NCBI RefSeq assembly: GCF_000746845.1
Contig: NZ_KN050846.1
Span: 2,124,963-2,188,962 of the forward strand
Reading direction: 5' to 3'
DNA length: 64,000 nt
Origin: Altibacter lentus
Lineage (GTDB): Bacteria > Bacteroidota > Bacteroidia > Flavobacteriales > Flavobacteriaceae
Shown: one piece after another, positions 15,988 to 24,715 of the stretch
Layout: the number at the start of each line of letters is the position of its first letter
How positions within the stretch are numbered: position 1 is the stretch's first letter
Notes under the pieces: model-generated
What the model was told of the DNA's origin: nothing
What the model saw: the letters and a program-made list of their open reading frames with translations, nothing else
The model's database searches: none
Translations under genes and position numbers: made by a program

Positions 15988-17058
15988 TTAGTCATTTGCA
16001 GGTTCGTCTTCGGCCTCTTTAATGAGATACAGATACACAGGGAAGTGATCGCTGTACCCTCCGGTATAACCTCCGTCGGCATAACTTCGATACGGATATC
16101 CCTTATAACGTCCTTTTGGATTGGCAAGATAGGTCTTATTATAGATTCCGGCTTTATAGAAGCGATAAGATGAATAATCCTTCTTAAGTAATTCGGAAGA
16201 AACGATCATTTGATCAAAAAGATTCCATCCATCCCGCCATGCAAGTGTTCCTAATCCTTTTCGATACATTTCTTCCATAGGATTGTAAAGTTCCTTAATC
16301 TTAACTTCTTCCCGATCTTCTTTGGCTTCAAGGATCTCCTTGACACTCGGGCTGGTAGGATCATCGTTGAAATCCCCCATGGTAATGATCTTGGCATAAG
16401 GGTCTTCACTAAACAGCGAATCGATGATCTTTTTGTTCAATTGGGCAGCCTTGATGCGCTTTGGACGACTACGGGCCTCTCCGCCACTTCTGGAAGGCCA
16501 GTGATTTACGATGAGGTGGATCTTCTCGCCATCCAGCATACCGCTTACCACCAATTGATCTCTGGTATAAACGCGTTTCGTAGTGTCATTATCATCATAA
16601 ATATATAAGGGAACAGCTTCGTAGTTGGTGGGTGTGAACAATTTTTTCTGGTACAGAAGGGCTACATCGATTCCCCGGCGATCGGGAGAATCGAATTGTA
16701 TGATCCCGTAATCCTTTTGTCTTAAAGGCTCTTGATTTACAAGATCCTCCAAAACTTTTCTGTTTTCGGTTTCACAAACACCTATGAGCGCAGGAGCCGT
16801 GCCCGTGACATCACTTCCAATTTCAGAAATGACCTGAGCCATATTGGCTAATTTCGCATTGTAGATTTCTTCGGTCCAATGATCTTTTCCTGTTGGAGTT
16901 CGGTCGTCGTCAAAAGTGAGGGGATCGTCTTCAAAATCGAATAAATTCTCCACATTGTAAAATGCGATGGTATTCACCTTGTAAGTCTTCTTCTCTTGAG
17001 CACTTGCAAGGGTTATTGACACTAAGAATAGGGTAATAAATAGATATTGTAACTTCAT
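15988..17058 (-). CDS. Secreted endonuclease/exonuclease/phosphatase-fold protein
   Basis: 356 residues with a signal peptide (MKLQYLFITLFLVSITLASAQ). The DNase I-like fold motifs are all visible: FYNVENLFD, GVCETENRKVLEDL, RGIDVALLY, LIVNHWPSR, MGDFNDDP and the terminal SDHFPVYLYL. These hold the metal-binding Glu and the His/Asp pairs, so an active phosphodiesterase or nuclease outside the cytoplasm is expected. Substrates in this superfamily range from DNA and RNA to sphingomyelin and inositol phosphates. It is divergent from, and 130 bp away from, a TonB receptor and a DUF5689 lipoprotein gene, whose OB-like domain elsewhere occurs with nucleases. I therefore favour nucleic-acid or phosphodiester degradation, as inference. 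Confidence 0.88.
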   Translation of the reverse strand: MKLQYLFITLFLVSITLASAQEKKTYKVNTIAFYNVENLFDFEDDPLTFDDDRTPTGKDHWTEEIYNAKLANMAQVISEIGSDVTGTAPALIGVCETENRKVLEDLVNQEPLRQKDYGIIQFDSPDRRGIDVALLYQKKLFTPTNYEAVPLYIYDDNDTTKRVYTRDQLVVSGMLDGEKIHLIVNHWPSRSGGEARSRPKRIKAAQLNKKIIDSLFSEDPYAKIITMGDFNDDPTSPSVKEILEAKEDREEVKIKELYNPMEEMYRKGLGTLAWRDGWNLFDQMIVSSELLKKDYSSYRFYKAGIYNKTYLANPKGRYKGYPYRSYADGGYTGGYSDHFPVYLYLIKEAEDEPAND

Positions 17059-17133
17059 TAAAGCGTGATATTAAGTTTGTGTAAATTTCATTACAATTGC
17101 CGCGCCAAAAGTAGGAATTTCATTTAAAAAATG

Positions 17134-17141
17134 TAGTTTTG
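17134..17141 (+). promoter_or_regulatory. Promoter -7 box (TAGTTTTG)
   Basis: Exact TAnnTTTG match 47 nt before the ATG of the TonB receptor at 17189, in the 130-bp gap shared with the divergent nuclease-fold gene. Confidence 0.5.
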
Positions 17142-17188
17142 CACGCGATTTATAATGATTTCTTAATAACAAATTTTAAAAATTACGA

Positions 17189-20056
17189 ATGAAACAACTC
17201 ATTGTTACTTTATGCGTGGCATTTTTCTGTAGTTTTTCGGGACTTGCACAAGATGCTATCGTAAAAGGAAGAATAGTGGATACCAATTCCAGCGAGGTTA
17301 TTCCCGATGTGGAAGTTCGCATTTTGGGAAGTATTTACAATACCATGACCGATGCGGAAGGTCTCTTCACTATTTCAGGAACCGATATCCCTCAAGGAGA
17401 GCAGGTTCTTGTCGTGAACAAGAATGGATATATTACCCAGCGTATCCCAATTACTGTCCAGAACGGTGCAACAGTAAATTTAGATCCTATTCTTCTGGAA
17501 GTGGATCTCACCGAAGTAGAGGCACAAATAGGGATTATAAGCCTTAGCGACAACGAGCTCGACCAGGACGAGGGAACTTCTTTTAATATCTCAGGACTAC
17601 TACAGGCCTCTAATGATGTTTTCCTAAATGCGGCTGCTTTCGATTTTAGCGCTACTTTTTTTAACCCAAGAGGGTTAGACAATGCCAATGGGAAAGTATT
17701 GATCAACGGGATCGAAATGAACAAGCAATTCACCGGTCGCCCACAGTGGGGGAATTGGGGAGGATTGAACGATGTACAACGAAACCGGGTCTTTTCTATG
17801 GGTTTAAAGGCAAATGATTATGCCTTTGGAGACGTTGCCGGGACGACCAACATTATTATGAGAGCTTCTCAATACCGTCAAGGCGGACGCGTTTCATATG
17901 CCATGGCCAACAGAAGTTATGAAGGCAGGGTGATGGGATCCTATCACAGTGGTCTTAGTGTAGATGGATGGGCGTATTCGGTATTGGCTTCACGTCGCTT
18001 TGGCGATGAAGGGTACCAAGACGGGACCCTCTACGATGCCAATTCGTTCTTTGCTTCTGTAGAAAAAAAGATCAACGAAAACCATAGTCTTAACTTTACA
18101 GGGTTTTATACACCAAACAGAAGAGGTCGTTCTACAGCGATCACACAAGAGGCTCGGGACCTGAAAGGAATTAGATATAATCCTAACTGGGGATATCAAG
18201 ACGGAGAGATTCGCAACAGTAGAATTCGTGAGATAGAAGAACCAGTATTAATGTTAAACCATTACTGGAACCTGGGAGAGAATACAACACTTAACACCAA
18301 TATTGGTTATCAGTTTGGGAAAGTGGGGAACACCCGTATCGATAACGGAGGAACCCGTCTCGTTACGATCAACGGACAGAATGCGTATATAGGTGGGGCT
18401 CGTAATCCCTTCGGAAATTATTACCAAAGACTGCCAAGTTATTTTCTGCGTTTCGAGAATCCTTCGGCTTACGACTATCAATTAGCGTATCAGGCAGAAC
18501 AGGAATTCATTAATGACGGGCAACTGGATTGGGAGTCACTGTATCGTGCCAATGCTATTGCTTCAGCAAATGGCGGAAATTCAATCTACGCGATTCAAAA
18601 TGACCGAAATGACGATACTCAGTTGAGCGTGAATTCTGTTTTGAATACACGTATTTCAGAAAATATCACTATTAACGGTGCAGTGAACTACCGCAATCTA
18701 AAAAGCGAGAACTTTGCAGAGTTGAAGGACCTTTTGGGAGGGACCGGTTATTTGGATGTGGACTTCTTTGCAGAAGGAGAAAGCAATGAAGTAGTTACAG
18801 ACATTGCGCAGAGTGACCTTAGAAATCCTAACAGGATCGTAAAAGAAGGAGATCGTTATAAATACAACTACGATCTTAATGCCGACGTGATCTCCGGTTT
18901 TGCACAAGCTCAGTTCGAGTACAGCATTGTCGACTTCTACGTGGCGGCCTCAGCCGGACAAACCAGCTATCAACGTGTTGGATTATTCGAGAACGGGAAC
19001 TTCCCCGGAGCTGCATCTTTTGGCCCCAGCGAAGAAGTTAGTTTCACCGATTACGGGGTTAAAGGAGGTCTTACCTACAAGATCACAGGACGCCATTTGT
19101 TGGATTTTAATGCAGGGTATTTGACCAAAGCACCTAATTTGCGAAATACTTTTAGCAATGCGAGACAAAATAACGATGTGGTTGTAGGAATTGAGACCGA
19201 AAAGATCCAAAATGTAGATGCGAGTTATATCTATCGTTCTCCTTTGGTAAAGGCGCGATTAACAGGTTACTACAACACCATTGCAGATCAAACCGATATT
19301 AATTTCTATTTTACTGAATCGGCTCGTGGCACAGAAGACGGGGCTGCGTTTCTACAGGAAATTATCACGGGTATCGAAAGTCGCCGTATTGGAGCCGAAC
19401 TGGGCGTGGAAGCACAAGTGACCACTACCGTAAAACTGAAAGCGGCTGCATCTGTGGGACAAAATGTGTACACAAACAATCCAAACCAGTATTTTACTTC
19501 GGAAGATTTCTTAGGCGTGAACAACGTTCCGGGAATCAACAACGGACAACTAATCTTTGGTGACGGGACAACAAACTTGGAGAACTACCATGTAGCAGGA
19601 GGCCCGGAAAGAGCCTATCAGCTAGGTTTTGAATATCGCGATCCTGATTTCTGGTGGGTGGGCGTTACCGGAAATTATTTTTCAAATGCGTATATTGATG
19701 TAAGTACATTGAGAAGATCTGCCGGGTTCACGACCGATTTCGCAGGACAACCTTTCAACGATTACGATGAGGAGATAGCTCGTACCTTATTACAACAAGA
19801 AGAGTTCGATGATTACATGCTTTTTAATGTTGTGGGAGGGAAATCATGGAAGATCAAAGATTATTATGTTGGGTTCTTTGCAACAATCAACAATATCCTT
19901 GGAGAAGAATACATTACAGGTGGATTTGAAGATTCCCGTAATGCAGACTACCGATCGCTTTTGGAAGAAAGCAAACGCGATACCCCGGTATTTGGTTCCC
20001 GTTACTTCTTTGGAAACGGAACTACCTATTATGTTAACCTATACGTTCGATTCTAA
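17189..20056 (+). CDS. TonB-dependent receptor with carboxypeptidase-like domain
   Basis: 955 residues. Signal peptide (to SFSGLAQ, about 20), carboxypeptidase-regulatory-like domain at about 22–110 (AIVKGRIVDTNSSEVIPDVE), a plug region (RGLDNANGKVLINGIEMNK) and a large beta-barrel ending in Phe (YVNLYVRF). It is larger than typical siderophore receptors and has the SusC-like N-terminal extension, but its partner gene encodes a DUF5689 lipoprotein, not SusD. A receptor-plus-lipoprotein pair of this sort suggests uptake of a polymer or complex ligand captured at the surface. The downstream gene starts 26 bp later in the same operon. Confidence 0.93.
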   Translation: MKQLIVTLCVAFFCSFSGLAQDAIVKGRIVDTNSSEVIPDVEVRILGSIYNTMTDAEGLFTISGTDIPQGEQVLVVNKNGYITQRIPITVQNGATVNLDPILLEVDLTEVEAQIGIISLSDNELDQDEGTSFNISGLLQASNDVFLNAAAFDFSATFFNPRGLDNANGKVLINGIEMNKQFTGRPQWGNWGGLNDVQRNRVFSMGLKANDYAFGDVAGTTNIIMRASQYRQGGRVSYAMANRSYEGRVMGSYHSGLSVDGWAYSVLASRRFGDEGYQDGTLYDANSFFASVEKKINENHSLNFTGFYTPNRRGRSTAITQEARDLKGIRYNPNWGYQDGEIRNSRIREIEEPVLMLNHYWNLGENTTLNTNIGYQFGKVGNTRIDNGGTRLVTINGQNAYIGGARNPFGNYYQRLPSYFLRFENPSAYDYQLAYQAEQEFINDGQLDWESLYRANAIASANGGNSIYAIQNDRNDDTQLSVNSVLNTRISENITINGAVNYRNLKSENFAELKDLLGGTGYLDVDFFAEGESNEVVTDIAQSDLRNPNRIVKEGDRYKYNYDLNADVISGFAQAQFEYSIVDFYVAASAGQTSYQRVGLFENGNFPGAASFGPSEEVSFTDYGVKGGLTYKITGRHLLDFNAGYLTKAPNLRNTFSNARQNNDVVVGIETEKIQNVDASYIYRSPLVKARLTGYYNTIADQTDINFYFTESARGTEDGAAFLQEIITGIESRRIGAELGVEAQVTTTVKLKAAASVGQNVYTNNPNQYFTSEDFLGVNNVPGINNGQLIFGDGTTNLENYHVAGGPERAYQLGFEYRDPDFWWVGVTGNYFSNAYIDVSTLRRSAGFTTDFAGQPFNDYDEEIARTLLQQEEFDDYMLFNVVGGKSWKIKDYYVGFFATINNILGEEYITGGFEDSRNADYRSLLEESKRDTPVFGSRYFFGNGTTYYVNLYVRF

Positions 20057-20082
20057 TTAAAATAAAAAATAAATTATACCTA

Positions 20083-21528
20083 ATGAAAACTGCAAATATT
20101 TATAAACTTTTTACCCTTATCCTGGCACTGGTAGTTGTAGTGTCTTGTGTAAAGGATGACGAATTTGATGTGCCTTCTCAAGAGATTGAGCCGGTTACAA
20201 TAGATCAAACAAAAGTGATCGAGATCGCAACATTACGCGACCTTTTGGAACAAGAGATCAATAGTAACGGAAACAATATACTTACTTTCAATGAAGATAA
20301 TCCCGATAACGACAAATACATTGTTGGGTACGTGATCTCCAGTGATGAAGCAGGAAATTTCTTCGAAGAACTTGTTCTTCAAAACGATTTTCAAAATCCA
20401 AATGCGGGTGTTAAGGTATTGGCAGATGTCAATCCATTGTTTACCACTTACGAGTTTGGGAGAAAAGTATTCGTGAAGTTAGAGAACTTAAGTGTTGCTT
20501 TCGACAGTGGTGTTTTGGCACTGGGCGTTCGTGACGGGAACGATGTTGCGAAGATCGCAGAATCCAATCTGTTCGACGTGATCACCAGAGATCCCGAAGT
20601 TAAAGAAATTGTGCCGTTGCCACTTTCAATCAACGATTTTAATGCAGAATTGACAAACCTGTACATTCGTTTAAACGACGTACAGTTTAACCGTAACGAA
20701 GTACTTGGAGCAGATCCAAAGACCTTTGCTGCAGAACCTGATGATCAGTTTGACGGGGAACGACTATTAGAAAGTTGCGCAACTGGCGCAACCGTTATTT
20801 TTAGCACTTCTACCTTCGCCGATTATAAATCGTTGTTACTCCCAACCGGGAGAGGTACCTTGGACGGATTGTTGACATATAATTTCTTCGGGGATGAGTT
20901 GAACGTTACTGTAAACGAGCCGTCAGCTATTAATTTTGACAGCACCGAACGTTGCGATCCTATGGAGGTGAATTGTGGACTTGTATCCAGCGTTGGTTCC
21001 AATGTGCTTTTTAGTGACTTTTTCGAAACACAAAGTACAGGGTCGCCAATTTCAGGCAACGGTTGGACCAATTATATTGAAGCGGGAACCGAAACGTGGG
21101 AAGCATATTTCGACGATGGGACCAATGCATCTTTAGGTATCTCTGCACGTATGGGCTCATTTAACAGTGGTGACGATGCATCTATAGGATGGTTGATCAC
21201 TCCTGAAGTTAATTTCGATGCTCAGGACGGTGAAACCATAACCTTTAAAACCTCCAACAGTTTTAGTGACGGTAGCACACTGGAAGTCCTTTTCTCAAAT
21301 GATTGGGACGGAAATCCTGCAACCATCACCTCGGCTACCTGGAGCTTGCTTTCCGATGCTTATGTTGTAGCAGACGGAGAGTTCTTTGGTGACTGGTTTA
21401 CCTCAGGAAATGTAGACCTGTCCTGTATCACAGGAAGCGGGCACATTGCTTGGAAGTACACGGGTAGTGGTGAAGCAGAGTTTGACGGAACCTACGAGCT
21501 TGATGAGATCGAAATTCGTTCGAACTAA
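20083..21528 (+). CDS. DUF5689 / choice-of-anchor J surface lipoprotein
   Basis: 481 residues with a lipoprotein signal (lipobox VVSC, Cys22) followed by acidic residues. Residues about 40–290 match the DUF5689 domain as I know it (YIVGYVISSDEAGNFFEELVLQ, a likely OB-type barrel). Residues about 300–481 form a beta-sandwich of the choice-of-anchor J type (SDFFETQSTGSPISGNGWTN; WLITPEVNF). DUF5689 proteins recur with receptors and nucleases in Bacteroidota, although no substrate has been proven to my knowledge. It probably sits on the cell surface as the capture partner of the receptor encoded 26 bp upstream. Confidence 0.85.
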   Translation: MKTANIYKLFTLILALVVVVSCVKDDEFDVPSQEIEPVTIDQTKVIEIATLRDLLEQEINSNGNNILTFNEDNPDNDKYIVGYVISSDEAGNFFEELVLQNDFQNPNAGVKVLADVNPLFTTYEFGRKVFVKLENLSVAFDSGVLALGVRDGNDVAKIAESNLFDVITRDPEVKEIVPLPLSINDFNAELTNLYIRLNDVQFNRNEVLGADPKTFAAEPDDQFDGERLLESCATGATVIFSTSTFADYKSLLLPTGRGTLDGLLTYNFFGDELNVTVNEPSAINFDSTERCDPMEVNCGLVSSVGSNVLFSDFFETQSTGSPISGNGWTNYIEAGTETWEAYFDDGTNASLGISARMGSFNSGDDASIGWLITPEVNFDAQDGETITFKTSNSFSDGSTLEVLFSNDWDGNPATITSATWSLLSDAYVVADGEFFGDWFTSGNVDLSCITGSGHIAWKYTGSGEAEFDGTYELDEIEIRSN

Positions 21529-21550
21529 ACACTCGATCATTATAAAATTA

Positions 21551-21578
21551 AAACCTCCCATGTTAGGGAGGTTTTTTT
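21551..21578 (+). terminator. Rho-independent terminator
   Basis: AAACCTCCC, loop ATGTTA, GGGAGGTTTTTTT, 23 bp after the DUF5689 gene stop. Confidence 0.88.
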
Positions 21579-21585
21579 ATGCGAT

Positions 21586-21759
21586 GCTTTTTCTGAAGGT
21601 CTCTATTCTTAAAGCAGACTACTCTGCGGATGTGTAATGCTTCGGAAACAGAAGCAGTTTAGTATTTGGAGGGTCTTTTCAGAAGAATAGAAAAGTCACT
21701 TCCGCTTTCCCGTTTCTGAAACAGCCGGAAACAGCTGAAGCAATTCCTTTCAGAAAAAG
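21586..21759. other. Unassigned multi-hairpin intergenic element
   Basis: This fills the 322-bp gene-free gap between two convergent operons. Perfect 11-bp arms, CTTTTTCTGAA (21587–21597) and TTCAGAAAAAG (21749–21759), enclose a series of smaller stems: GCAGA-CTAC-TCTGC, TGCTTC-ggaaaca-GAAGCA, CTTTTC-agaagaata-GAAAAG and TTCCG...CGGAA around GTTTCTGAAAC. A CGGAAACAG...AAGCA word occurs twice. No open frame above 17 codons begins here and no TAnnTTTG promoter is evident. It may be a structured RNA, a degenerate palindromic repeat, or a terminator array. Confidence 0.4.
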
Positions 21760-21790
21760 TAAAGGAGCTATACGTGAAGTCCGTAAAAGT

Positions 21791-21818
21791 AAAACCCCTT
21801 CAATTACGAAGGGGTTTT
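21791..21818 (-). terminator. Terminator of the OmpA/SprF operon
   Basis: AAAACCCCTT, loop CAATTACG, AAGGGGTTTT, 33 bp beyond the stop of the minus-strand OmpA gene. On the minus strand the stem is followed by TTTTACTTTTA. Confidence 0.82.
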
Positions 21819-21850
21819 GGTTGATGGTTGGTTATTTAGTTGAAAATGAC

Positions 21851-23749
21851 CTAGCGTTCCACGATTATAAATTCGGAACGTCTGTTCTTTTGGTATTCGG
21901 CGTCGCTACAGTTGGTACCGCAGTCAACGGCCGGTTTGGTCTCTCCAAATCCTTCACCGCTAATTCTACTTGCATCTATCCCTTTTGAAATAACATACTG
22001 CACAGTGGCTTGAGCGCGGCGTTCAGATAGTTCCAGATTGGAAACATCATTTCCTCTGTTGTCGGTATGCGCTTCAACTTTAATTTTCATTTTTGGATAT
22101 TTCTGCATGATCGCGATCAATTTATCCAATTCGAAGGCAGCTTGTGGCTTGATATTGTGTTTTCCAAGGTCGAAAAGGATAGGATCCAATTGTACTTTGT
22201 CGTCTACGATAATGGCTTCAATTGGACGCAATTCGATCATACTGTTTCGAACCTCTTTATCTGTTCCTTTGGTTTCTGTAATGGCATTTGGTTCAAATCC
22301 TTTTGCCAATGCCTGTACCACATGTTCTTTATCACATTCAGCCAAGAAGTCAACCTTTCCGTCATCGCCGGTAGTTTTTGAACTTATCTTGTTTTCAAAA
22401 GCGTCATAGAGATCAACACGTGCGCCAGCTATTGGAGTGTCTGTATATTCATCCATTACTTGAACGTTGATCGTGACGATACAAGGGACTTCGATCTCCT
22501 TTACGGCGTAAATATCATCGCTTCCTTTTCCGCCTTTACGGTTGGAGGAAACATATCCCTCTTTTGTAGCAGGATCGTATGTAAATGCAAAGTCATCGTC
22601 GGCACTGTTCACACCATTCCCTAAGTTTTTAGGTGCTCCAAAATCGCTTCCTGAAGCTTCTGCGGCGAACACGTCCAGTCCTCCAATTCCCATGTGGCCG
22701 TTGCTGGAAAAGTACAAGGTACCGTTACTGTCCACAGAAGGGAATACTTCTTTTCCTTCCGTATTGATATGATCTCCTAACCGAACAGGTGTTCCCAGGC
22801 TTCCGTCTTTATTTACGGCGACCTTGTAGATGTCGCTCATTCCTTTCCCGCCCGGCATATCGCTTACAAAATAAAGTGTATTTCCGTCAGGGCTAAGGGC
22901 CGGATGTCCTGTAGAATATTCGCTGTTATTGAAGGGAACCGATTGGATTCCACGCCATACACCATCAATGTTTTCGGCGTAGTACAGATTGATCTGGTTG
23001 ATCCCGCTCTCGCTGGTCTCGTAATCGCCGTTAAAGTAATCGTTTCTGTCAAAATACATACGTTTGCCATCCGGTGAAATAGCCACATTGCCTTCATGGT
23101 ATTTTGTGTTGAGGTCACCGCCTTCAATTAAAGTGGCATTTTTAACAGTACCTCCCACGATATCGGCTTTATAGATATCCAAGAATGGCTCTTCATTCCA
23201 CCCGTATTTTTTTCGGGAGGTATTTCTTGCAGATGAGAAATAGAAGGTCTTTCCTATAACGGTCCCTCCAAATTCTGAATATTCGGTATTGATATCCTTC
23301 AAATTTGTTGCAGAGAATTTTGCTTCGGTTTCTGCCAGTGTAGGGACAAAATTTGGACTCTTCATGAACTCCATTGCGCGGGAATCACCAGGTTTCATTT
23401 CGGCGAACTGCTGCATATACGTAGTATAATCGCTGTATTTACCGTTGGCTTTCAAGGCCTGAGCATAGTTGTAGACCGTTTCGGCATCTACGTCCTTGCC
23501 TTTCACGACGCGGCGGTAGTAGGTTTCGGCTTTTTTAGTATCATTTAAATAATAGTAGCTGTTTCCCAAACGCTCGAACACGTAACGTCCGGCTTTTCCA
23601 TCCTTCAGCAATTTTTGATATGCTTCGGCGGCATCGGTGTACAATAGTTTATCGTACAGATCGTCTGCTTTTTTAGTGTCTTTATTCTGTGCCGTGGCCA
23701 CGGTAGTGCTGACCACTATAAGTAAGAGAAATGTATATATTTTTTTCAT
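21851..23749 (-). CDS. OmpA-family protein with TPR and PD40 repeats
   Basis: 632 residues with a signal peptide (to TVATAQ). Domains: TPR-like helices at about 20–130; WD40-like PD40 beta-propeller at about 150–420 (GNVAISPDGKRMYFDRND; GHPALSPDGNTLYFVSDMPG); a carboxypeptidase-regulatory or CNA-B-like sandwich at about 425–510; and an OmpA C-terminal peptidoglycan-binding domain at about 520–632 (VEAHTDNRGNDVSNLELSER), with the conserved Asp and Arg. It is the last gene of an operon with a SprF/PorP-like barrel and two secreted proteins. This set is a standard flavobacterial unit in which the OmpA protein probably anchors the SprF-associated complex to the cell wall. Confidence 0.92.
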   Translation of the reverse strand: MKKIYTFLLLIVVSTTVATAQNKDTKKADDLYDKLLYTDAAEAYQKLLKDGKAGRYVFERLGNSYYYLNDTKKAETYYRRVVKGKDVDAETVYNYAQALKANGKYSDYTTYMQQFAEMKPGDSRAMEFMKSPNFVPTLAETEAKFSATNLKDINTEYSEFGGTVIGKTFYFSSARNTSRKKYGWNEEPFLDIYKADIVGGTVKNATLIEGGDLNTKYHEGNVAISPDGKRMYFDRNDYFNGDYETSESGINQINLYYAENIDGVWRGIQSVPFNNSEYSTGHPALSPDGNTLYFVSDMPGGKGMSDIYKVAVNKDGSLGTPVRLGDHINTEGKEVFPSVDSNGTLYFSSNGHMGIGGLDVFAAEASGSDFGAPKNLGNGVNSADDDFAFTYDPATKEGYVSSNRKGGKGSDDIYAVKEIEVPCIVTINVQVMDEYTDTPIAGARVDLYDAFENKISSKTTGDDGKVDFLAECDKEHVVQALAKGFEPNAITETKGTDKEVRNSMIELRPIEAIIVDDKVQLDPILFDLGKHNIKPQAAFELDKLIAIMQKYPKMKIKVEAHTDNRGNDVSNLELSERRAQATVQYVISKGIDASRISGEGFGETKPAVDCGTNCSDAEYQKNRRSEFIIVER

Positions 23750-23772
23750 TTTGAATGAACTTAAATTAGTGA

Positions 23773-24687
23773 TTAGAAGTATCTGGGTGAACGCATTGCA
23801 CGTTTGTTAAAGATAAGGTCGAATGTTAGGATGATCTCGTGAGAGGCATCACTTACTACGTTAATATCTGAAACGACATGATCGTAAGCATACCCTATAC
23901 GAATGGCCGGAGTCGCCTGGAATCCTACGAGTCCACTAAATGAATCGTCCAGTCGATAGGAAGCTCCTATTTCAAATTTCTCATAAAATAGTGCATTGAG
24001 GTTCCCATCGAATGATACCGGCGCATCAAAAGCCGATTTCACCATAACCGAAGGTTTTATCTTTACATTCTCTGAAGCCTGGAACACATAACCTGCTGTA
24101 GCGAAGTAATGGTTGGTCTCACTTCCGTACTTAATTCCATTCTCGTCCAAATGAACAGAGTTCAATAAATTAGGAACTGAAAGACCCAAATAGAAGTTCT
24201 CTGCGTATAAGAAGGCTCCTGCCCCCACATTGGGATAGGTGTTATTAATGTCTTGAGAGAAGAACGGGTCGTTTGGATCCTGTAGCTCTAGATCCACCAA
24301 TCCCACATCGTGAAACGTAGCTCCTGCCTTTAATCCCAGAGCCAGTTTAAGGCTTTCGCTTACCTGTAGAGTATAGGAAAAGTCTGCGAATACGTTGGTT
24401 TCTTTAATAGGGCCTAATTCGTCCTTAATGGCGGAGAGTCCCAGGCCTATTTTGTCGCTTATGGGAGAATGTGCTGCAAAGGTGATGGTCTCTGGTGCGC
24501 CTTCAAATCCAGACCATTGTTTACGGTACAAAGCTGTGACCGATAAGCTTTCCTTGCTTCCTGCGTAGGCAGGGTTGACCACATTCATATTGTACATATA
24601 TTGTGTATACTGCGGGTCTTGCTGAGCCGAAGCATAATCGATACACAGTATACTTACTAAGAGTACTAATAGCGATAGTTTTTTCAT
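23773..24687 (-). CDS. sprF: PorP/SprF family outer-membrane barrel protein
   Basis: 304 residues with a signal peptide (to DYASAQ). The N-terminal mature sequence QQDPQYTQYMYNMNVVNPAYAGS is split here as QQDPQYTQYMYN and NPAYAGS, both diagnostic of the PorP/SprF family, followed by a beta-barrel pattern (LYRKQWSGFEGAP). SprF of Flavobacterium johnsoniae is needed to secrete the adhesin SprB, which has a type B T9SS domain. Two genes for proteins with such domains lie immediately upstream in the same operon, so this copy probably serves one or both. The symbol marks the family; many paralogues exist per genome. Confidence 0.9.
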   Translation of the reverse strand: MKKLSLLVLLVSILCIDYASAQQDPQYTQYMYNMNVVNPAYAGSKESLSVTALYRKQWSGFEGAPETITFAAHSPISDKIGLGLSAIKDELGPIKETNVFADFSYTLQVSESLKLALGLKAGATFHDVGLVDLELQDPNDPFFSQDINNTYPNVGAGAFLYAENFYLGLSVPNLLNSVHLDENGIKYGSETNHYFATAGYVFQASENVKIKPSVMVKSAFDAPVSFDGNLNALFYEKFEIGASYRLDDSFSGLVGFQATPAIRIGYAYDHVVSDINVVSDASHEIILTFDLIFNKRAMRSPRYF

Positions 24688-24715
24688 TATACTAGATTGT
24701 TTTATTATTAGTTGG

